Assembly (NCBI GenBank): GCA_937892405.1
Contig: CALAFS010000076.1
Location: forward strand, 1 to 9,073
From: an uncultured Clostridia bacterium
Lineage (GTDB): Bacteria; Bacillota; Clostridia; Oscillospirales; CAG-272
Length of the DNA: 9,073 nt
Direction of reading: 5' to 3'
Shown here: positions 5,281-9,073 of the stretch, one piece after another
How positions within the stretch are numbered: position 1 is the first letter of the stretch
Layout: each line of letters starts with the position of its first letter
The notes under the pieces: generated by a model
Databases searched by the model: none
What the model saw: only the letters and a program-made list of their open reading frames with translations
What the model was told of the DNA's origin: nothing
Made by a program: the position numbers and the translations under genes

Positions 5281-5675
5281 ACCGACGGATCTTCTCATTT
5301 GCTTATCCTCCCCGTCCGAGCTCGCCTCCTGTCCCGCGCTTTCGGTGCGCTTCGGATTCGCGGCTTTTGGCGATCGGCGGCGCGGCGCGGTGAAAATGCA
5401 CCGTCCTGCCGGACACACGTACGCTCGTGCGCGGTGGCGGAACGCATTTCTTATATTTCATTTTATTTTTTATTCTTTCCTTCTCGTTTATCCTCGGGCA
5501 GGCGCCCGATCGGATTTTTCTCTTCGGATTCTGTCTGTATGGCGAATTCCTCTCTCTTTCCGGGTTTCTTTTTCCCGTTTTTTATCGGATTTTTGATTTG
5601 ATTTTCTTCTTTCCCCGAGGATCGCGCCTTTGCGGCAAGGCTCTCACACGGGAAGACTGTTTTACATATCGCTAC

Positions 5676-5700
5676 TACCGCTTTTGGCGGTACACGGAGG
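5676..5700 (+). promoter_or_regulatory. Hairpin abutting the parA ribosome-binding site
   Basis: TACCGC (5676-5681) and GCGGTA (5687-5692) form a 6-bp stem with a 5-base loop, ending 3 bases before GGAGG (5696-5700). GGAGG is only 4 bases from the parA ATG, a short spacing compared with 6-8 bases for the other genes here. The hairpin may affect ribosome access. Confidence 0.5.
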
Positions 5701-5704
5701 TTTT

Positions 5705-6466
5705 ATGGCAAAGATCGTTTCATTCTCCAATCAGAAGGGCGGCGTAGGAAAAACCACATCCTGCGTCAATCTTGCCGCGCAGATCGCGAACAAGGGCAAA
5801 AAAGTCCTCCTCGTCGACATGGACCCGCAGGGAAATGCTACGAGCGGACTCGGAATTTCCAAGGCGAAAATCCGCAAAACGATCTATGAAGTCATCATCG
5901 GACAATGCGACATCAAGGACGCCATGATGAAAACCGCCTTCAAAAACCTTTGGATCGTCCCGGCGACCATTGATCTTGCCGGTGCGGAGCTGGAGCTTCA
6001 CGAACTGGACGAATCGCTCGACTTTGCAAAAATTGCCTTCGACAGTGTAAAAGACCAGTTTGATTACATCTTCATCGACTGCCCGCCGTCGCTCGGTATG
6101 CTGACAGTCAAAGCGCTGTCGGTTTCCGACGGTGTCGTGATCCCGATGCAGTGCGAATTCTATTCGCTCGAGGGCATGTCCCAGCTCTTCAATACCATCA
6201 AAAAGATCCGCCAGCTCTTCAACCCGTCGCTTCAGGTGGTCGGTATCCTTCTGACCATGTACAACGGGCGTCTGACGCTGACCGGACAGGTCGTCGCGGA
6301 GCTGAAAAAGTATTACGCCGATCAGCTCTTCCGCGTGCCGATTTCGCGCACGGTGCGCCTTTCCGAGGCGCCGAGCTACGGCGCGCCGATCTGCTATCAC
6401 GATCCCTACGGCAAGGGCGCGCTGGAATATGCCGCTGTGGCGAAAGAACTGATGATGCGTATCTGA
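5705..6466 (+). CDS. parA: ParA/Soj chromosome-partitioning ATPase
   Basis: The product has 253 residues, the normal length of chromosomal Soj/ParA. It is a P-loop ATPase that dimerises on ATP, binds DNA non-specifically and is stimulated by ParB to move or position origins; in Bacillus, Soj also modulates DnaA. The deviant Walker A motif KGGVGKTT is at residues 11-18, VDMDPQGNAT (37-46) follows, and Walker B FIDCPP is around Asp125. The C-terminal VRLSEAPSYG segment is characteristic of Soj. The start at 5705 gives the family N-terminus (MAKIVSFSNQKGG) and has GGAGG just upstream. No frameshift or missing key residue is seen. parB follows on the same strand after an unusually wide 348-nt gap. 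Expression probably comes from the promoter at 5034-5062. Confidence 0.97.
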   Translation: MAKIVSFSNQKGGVGKTTSCVNLAAQIANKGKKVLLVDMDPQGNATSGLGISKAKIRKTIYEVIIGQCDIKDAMMKTAFKNLWIVPATIDLAGAELELHELDESLDFAKIAFDSVKDQFDYIFIDCPPSLGMLTVKALSVSDGVVIPMQCEFYSLEGMSQLFNTIKKIRQLFNPSLQVVGILLTMYNGRLTLTGQVVAELKKYYADQLFRVPISRTVRLSEAPSYGAPICYHDPYGKGALEYAAVAKELMMRI

Positions 6467-6483
6467 CGGCGCGAAGATCACCG

Positions 6484-6508
6484 TCCGTAAGGTTTTACGG
6501 GACTTTTT
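6484..6508 (+). terminator. Weak terminator or attenuator after parA
   Basis: GTCCGTAA and TTACGGGAC form a stem (CCGTAA / TTACGG core, GGTT loop, one bulged G) followed by TTTTT at 6504-6508, starting 18 bases after the parA stop. The U-run is short, so partial termination between parA and parB is more likely than full termination. Confidence 0.5.
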
Positions 6509-6800
6509 GAGGAAGATTCGCGCGATTTTCCGCCCGGAATGTGAAAAATCCCCGCACACGCCTTTGTCGCGGCAGGGAAAGAAAAATATCCCGCAGAACT
6601 TCCGCACGCAGAAAATACGGAAAGCCGCCGGTTCTTCGTAAGTGAGTGCCGTCCGTACCCGTAAGGTCTCTGAGAGCGGCATGCTCGTGCGTCGGTGAGC
6701 AAAAACCTCCGCCGTCGCGCAGACGCGAAAGCCAAAATTCCCGATAAGAAAATCAAACATCCGATTTGCATAAAAACAAAAAGATTCGATAAAGACAGAG

Positions 6801-6806
6801 AAGGAG
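6801..6806 (+). promoter_or_regulatory. Ribosome-binding site of parB
   Basis: AAGGAG lies 8 bases before the ATG at 6815. It decides that start over an upstream in-frame GTG at 6695, which lacks a comparable site. Confidence 0.8.
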
Positions 6807-6814
6807 AAATTCCC

Positions 6815-7702
6815 ATGGCAAAGAAAAACAGCGGTCTTGGCAGAGGGCTTGACGCCATCTTCCTTGACAATTCCCCCGTAAACGACGCGGAGAAAAACGC
6901 GAATACCGTCTCCCAACTGAAAATTTCTCTGATCGACCCGCGCTCGGGTCAGCCGAGAAAATATTTTGATAAGGATGCGCTCGAAGAGCTTGCCTCCTCG
7001 ATCCGCGAGCACGGACTGCTCCAGCCGATTCTCGTGCGGGAATATGCCTCGGGGCGCTATCAGATCATCGCAGGCGAGCGTCGTTTCCGCGCGGCAAAGC
7101 TCGCGGGACTGACCGAGATCCCCGCGCTCGTCCTCGATAAGAGCGACGAAGACACCGCACAGATCGCCCTGATCGAGAACCTTCAGCGCGAAGACCTCAA
7201 CCCCGTGGAAGAAGCCATGGCATACCGCTCCCTCGCGACCGAGTATCACCTCACGCAGGAGGAGCTCGCCGCGAAGGTCGGAAAGAGCCGCAGTGCGATC
7301 GCGAACGCGACGCGCCTTTTGGATCTGCCCGATGCTGTCCTCGCGATGGTCGCCTCCGGCGAGCTGTCCGCGGGTCATGCGCGCACCCTTCTCGGACTCA
7401 AGAACCGCGACGATATGATCCTCTTTGCGAAGCGGGTCGTAGACTTCGATCTCTCCGTCCGTCGTCTCGAGGAAGAGGTCAAAATCGCCAACAAGCCGAA
7501 GAAACCGAAAAAGGAAGAGGACGCAGAGCCGATCGTCGATTACTTCCGTGAAATGGAACTGCGCGTGCAGAGCACCCTCGGACGCAAGGTACATATCGAG
7601 GGAAAGGGAAGAAAGAAATCCATCACCCTTTTCTATGAAGACAACGAAGATCTCGACGAGCTTCTCAAGACGATCTGCGGCGATAAATTCCTTGATGAAT
7701 AA
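6815..7702 (+). CDS. parB: ParB/Spo0J centromere-binding CTPase
   Basis: The product has 295 residues, typical of chromosomal Spo0J. It binds parS, hydrolyses CTP, clamps and slides on DNA, and recruits SMC and ParA. The N-terminal GLGRGLDAI (7-15) is the ParA-stimulating segment. The ParB/Srx domain covers about 33-125 and includes QPRKYF (46-51), the CTP-binding GERRFRAAKLAG (87-98) and ENLQR (121-125). A helix-turn-helix follows (LTQEELAAKVGKSRSAIANATRLLDLP, roughly 146-172, described by its ends LTQEE and LLDLP), then SAGHARTLLGL, a Lys-rich linker and a short C-terminal dimerisation region. All key motifs are intact. The local target is the site at 4119-4134. Transcription may be shared with parA or come from an unseen promoter in the spacer. 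No gidB, dnaA or rpmH neighbour is visible, so the distance to the replication origin is unknown. Confidence 0.97.
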   Translation: MAKKNSGLGRGLDAIFLDNSPVNDAEKNANTVSQLKISLIDPRSGQPRKYFDKDALEELASSIREHGLLQPILVREYASGRYQIIAGERRFRAAKLAGLTEIPALVLDKSDEDTAQIALIENLQREDLNPVEEAMAYRSLATEYHLTQEELAAKVGKSRSAIANATRLLDLPDAVLAMVASGELSAGHARTLLGLKNRDDMILFAKRVVDFDLSVRRLEEEVKIANKPKKPKKEEDAEPIVDYFREMELRVQSTLGRKVHIEGKGRKKSITLFYEDNEDLDELLKTICGDKFLDE

Positions 7703-7851
7703 ACAAAATAAGTAAATTAAACTTGTCATATTGTCGTATTTTTTCGAAAAAGTCAAAGAGTCAGGCTTTCTGACAGCATGCGCTCCCGCCGCTGCCCGCT
7801 AAGCTTTCCCGATCGTTTTTTTTCGGAAAATACGGCAGAAAATCCATTCAG

Positions 7852-7906
7852 AAAAAGCACCTCGGTTTTGTCACGCATATGCGTCTTTTGTCCGAAGTGC
7901 TTTTTT
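7852..7906 (+). terminator. Nested-hairpin terminator between parB and the lipoprotein gene
   Basis: AAAAAGCAC (7852-7860) pairs with GTGCTTTTT (7897-7905), and after one mismatch TCGG (7862-7865) pairs with CCGA (7892-7895). The interior carries the 12-base palindrome ACGCATATGCGT (7873-7884) between two copies of TTTTGTC. It ends 68 bases before the lipoprotein start and 150 bases after parB. It could end the parB transcript or act as an attenuator, since I see no promoter between it and the next gene. Confidence 0.8.
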
Positions 7907-7974
7907 CTTTCGGCACGCCCGCGGCTTCTGCCGCCCCTCCGAAATCCGTTATTTTATATCCGAAAGGAAATTTT

Positions 7975-8478
7975 ATGAATACCGAAACCACCCGTCTGCG
8001 CCGCGTGGGCGCACTCGCCCTCTGCCTTGTCCTTCTGTTCTCCCTCTTTTCCTGCGGGGGAGGTACCGATACGCCGAAGGGCGTGCTCACCGACACGGTT
8101 TCCCGTGCGAACCTCGGCTCGAAGATGCCGAACTCTATAAAAAAGAAAACCCTCACCGCCGACGGGCTCGGCTCCGCCTTCGGTATCCGGAAAGATGCGC
8201 CCTCCTTCCTCCGTGGCTATGTCTATGAGCCGAACATCGTGCCGAACACGCTCGTCTTCGGATGTGTGGAAGTGGAACCCGAAACAGCCGAAGATACCGC
8301 GAAAGACTTCCTCGATAAGATGAATCTCGGCAAGCAGGTCTGTGTGGTCTATGACAAGAAGATCGCCACCGTCGACGGGAAGTATATTCTTCTCGTGATG
8401 GGAGAAGAAGAGGTCTGCGCCGCGCTCGAGGTCGCGTTTCACGCGGCGGTCGCCGCCCTCGGGTCAAAGGAAGGATAA
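7975..8478 (+). CDS. Small predicted lipoprotein of unknown function
   Basis: The product has 167 residues. A basic start (RLRR, 7-10) and a hydrophobic stretch (about 11-25) lead into the lipobox LFSC with Cys27, followed by GGG, so it should be lipid-anchored on the outer face of the membrane. The mature part is about 140 residues and ends in a G-x-Y-I-L-L-V-M strand with a predicted helix after it. The spacing of YVYEPN, a middle acidic helix (AEDTAKDFLDKM) and GKYILLVMG weakly recalls DUF4358-type Clostridia lipoproteins, but I do not claim that family. AAAGGA at 7963-7968, 6 bases before ATG, supports the start. A terminator lies upstream and another hairpin downstream, so it looks monocistronic. 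No substrate or partner can be inferred. Confidence 0.85.
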   Translation: MNTETTRLRRVGALALCLVLLFSLFSCGGGTDTPKGVLTDTVSRANLGSKMPNSIKKKTLTADGLGSAFGIRKDAPSFLRGYVYEPNIVPNTLVFGCVEVEPETAEDTAKDFLDKMNLGKQVCVVYDKKIATVDGKYILLVMGEEEVCAALEVAFHAAVAALGSKEG

Positions 8479-8555
8479 CCGCCGCGTGGAACGCGATAAA
8501 AAGTTACACTTTCTTCGCTCCCGTTTCACTTCTTTTTGATAAAATAAAGAAAAGT

Positions 8556-8616
8556 GCCGTGCGGCGGATTTTTCCGCGGCCGCTCGTTCTTCCGCCGCGC
8601 GCACGGCTCGTTTTTT
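8556..8616 (+). terminator. GC-rich terminator or attenuator abutting the next ribosome-binding site
   Basis: GCCGTGC (8556-8562) pairs with GCACGGC (8601-8607) and GGCGGA (8563-8568) with TCCGCC (8591-8596), leaving a GCGC bulge. TTTTTT follows at 8611-8616 and runs directly into GAGGA, the ribosome-binding site of the AraC-type gene. A competing hairpin, GCGGA (8564-8568) with TCCGC (8573-8577), would break the long stem. The arrangement fits lipoprotein-gene termination or attenuation of the regulator gene. Confidence 0.6.
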
Positions 8617-8628
8617 GAGGATTTCTCT

Positions 8629-9073
8629 ATGATTTTTGCGGAAATTGATAAAAAAGCCTTTGACCTTTTGCCCTTCGTTCTGAATACCGTCGGAGAAGAC
8701 GAACATCAGCCCCCGATCTTTCTGCCGTGCGGCAGTATCTATCATGAGTTCATCTGGGTCACGGAGGGGCGCGCGGACTTCACCGTCCGGGCGGAGAAAT
8801 TCTCTCTTTCGGCAGGGGAGGGCATCTTCATGCGTGCCGGCGTACCGCACAGTTACAGAGGCGATCCGCTCGCGACCGCGTGGTGCACTTTCGTCGGCGG
8901 AGAAGGTCTGCTCGACTATGCCGGGGTCGGCGAGTATTATCGGTTTGCCGTCCCGAGCTTTCTGCCCGAGGACGCCGCGGCGCTCTACCGTCTCGCCGTC
9001 GGAGACAGCACCGTGATCTCCCGCGCCGACGCGGGATATCATCTCGTCTCGGAGCTTCTGCTCGCGACCGTCG
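8629..9073 (+). CDS. AraC-type regulator, N-terminal cupin domain (cut by window edge)
   Basis: The frame is open from ATG 8629 to the window end, giving 148 residues so far. GAGGA at 8617-8621 lies 7 bases upstream. Residues about 28-90 have the AraC-binding cupin pattern: HEFIWVTEGRADFTV (39-53), then SAGEGIFMRAGVPHSY (61-76), where the G-x-x-P-H segment is typical of effector-binding cupins, then a W-C-T-F-V-G-G block like the W-x-x-F-x-G of the family. The helical linker is starting where the window ends. Full AraC/XylS members are about 270-300 residues with two C-terminal helix-turn-helix motifs, which are not visible here, so a cupin-only protein cannot be excluded. Such proteins usually activate adjacent sugar-use genes; none is visible on this side. 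Confidence 0.8.
   Translation, partial: MIFAEIDKKAFDLLPFVLNTVGEDEHQPPIFLPCGSIYHEFIWVTEGRADFTVRAEKFSLSAGEGIFMRAGVPHSYRGDPLATAWCTFVGGEGLLDYAGVGEYYRFAVPSFLPEDAAALYRLAVGDSTVISRADAGYHLVSELLLATV

Larger units (their letters stand above)
5069..5704 (+). other. Putative 636-nt leader of parA or independent transcript
   Basis: The stretch between the consensus promoter and parA has no ORF with a credible ribosome-binding site. It includes a 30-bp tandem repeat at 5191-5280, a GC hairpin at 5495-5508 (CGGGC / GCCCG) followed by a short T-run, and a hairpin abutting the parA ribosome-binding site. Several overlapping frames are open, as expected of T/C-rich DNA lacking TAA, TAG and TGA. It does not match a riboswitch class I can recognise. 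Confidence 0.45.
6467..6814 (+). other. 348-nt parA-parB spacer
   Basis: Soj/Spo0J gene pairs usually lie close together or overlap; here 348 bases intervene. The spacer begins with a terminator-like hairpin, and CCGTAAGG recurs as CCCGTAAGG near 6658, within GTCCGTA-type sequence. The parB frame is open back to a GTG at 6695, which would add 40 residues, but that extension does not resemble ParB. I see no gene and no convincing promoter in it. Confidence 0.55.

Noticed and set aside
5056..5418. A 120-codon minus-strand frame with a decapeptide repeat (RRRRFSVED-type)
   Set aside because: The repeat follows from the 30-bp DNA repeat, which preserves any frame. No ribosome-binding site is seen, and the frame runs against the strong promoter at 5034-5062.
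5120..5596. A 158-codon plus-strand frame in the parA leader
   Set aside because: It has a GTG start with no Shine-Dalgarno site, repeats derived from the 30-bp DNA repeat, and competing frames of similar length. No domain is recognisable.
3773..5704. Replication origin near parS and parAB
   Set aside because: No exact DnaA box, no dnaA, rpmH or gidB gene and no box cluster is visible. Proximity to parAB alone is not enough.
6766..6793. Possible promoter for parB (TTGCAT, 16 bp, GATAAA)
   Set aside because: Both hexamers are weak and the start would fall on the ribosome-binding site, leaving no room for a leader.
5720..7756. A 678-codon open frame on the minus strand across parA and parB
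   Set aside because: It is antisense to two intact, motif-complete genes and shows no recognisable domain. The opening is a by-product of the codon usage of parA and parB.
8464..9042. A 192-codon minus-strand frame at the right end
   Set aside because: It is antisense to the AraC-type gene, which has a ribosome-binding site and a clear cupin pattern.

Overview
The window looks like chromosomal DNA from a low-to-mid GC Gram-positive bacterium, most likely an uncultured Clostridia (Firmicutes) lineage. The evidence is a Soj/Spo0J-type ParA-ParB pair, a Bacillus-type parS site, an Eis-like two-domain acetyltransferase, strong Shine-Dalgarno sites, and degenerate palindromic intergenic repeats of a kind I associate with gut Clostridia (this last from memory, not checked). 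Only about 42% of the window is convincingly coding, which is very low for a bacterium. Two long tracts without good genes (about 2.3 kb and 2.0 kb) flank the acetyltransferase gene.

Layout. Positions 1-2331 form a repeat-rich tract without a convincing intact gene: a family of 25-bp palindromic motifs, two of which are near-perfect inverted repeats bounding a 218-bp segment; decayed direct repeats; a 47-nt all-purine run; a large compound hairpin; and a minus-strand ORF that may be the C-terminal remnant of an integrase-type transposase. A good promoter with an extended -10 (2332-2361) then drives an Eis-like GNAT/SCP2 acetyltransferase (2450-3658), which ends at a nested-hairpin terminator. 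Positions 3773-5033 are T-rich and gene-poor but hold a one-mismatch parS site at 4119-4134. A fully consensus sigma-A promoter (5034-5062) precedes a 636-nt leader, with a 30-bp tandem repeat, that runs to parA (5705-6466). A 348-nt gap with a terminator-like hairpin separates parA from parB (6815-7702). After another nested terminator come a small lipoprotein gene (7975-8478), a GC-rich hairpin with a U-run, and the start of an AraC-type regulator cut by the window edge (8629-9073).

How the parts fit. parA, parB and parS together make a complete chromosome-segregation locus: ParB binds parS, spreads as a CTP-dependent clamp and stimulates the ParA ATPase. The uncommon features are the long parA leader, the wide parA-parB gap and the absence of the usual neighbours (gidB/rsmG, dnaA, rpmH) in the visible sequence. 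The acetyltransferase, lipoprotein and AraC genes are each bounded by terminators and look like separate transcription units. I found no conclusive new system. The parA leader with its repeats and the repeat-laden left tract are the best places for further work.
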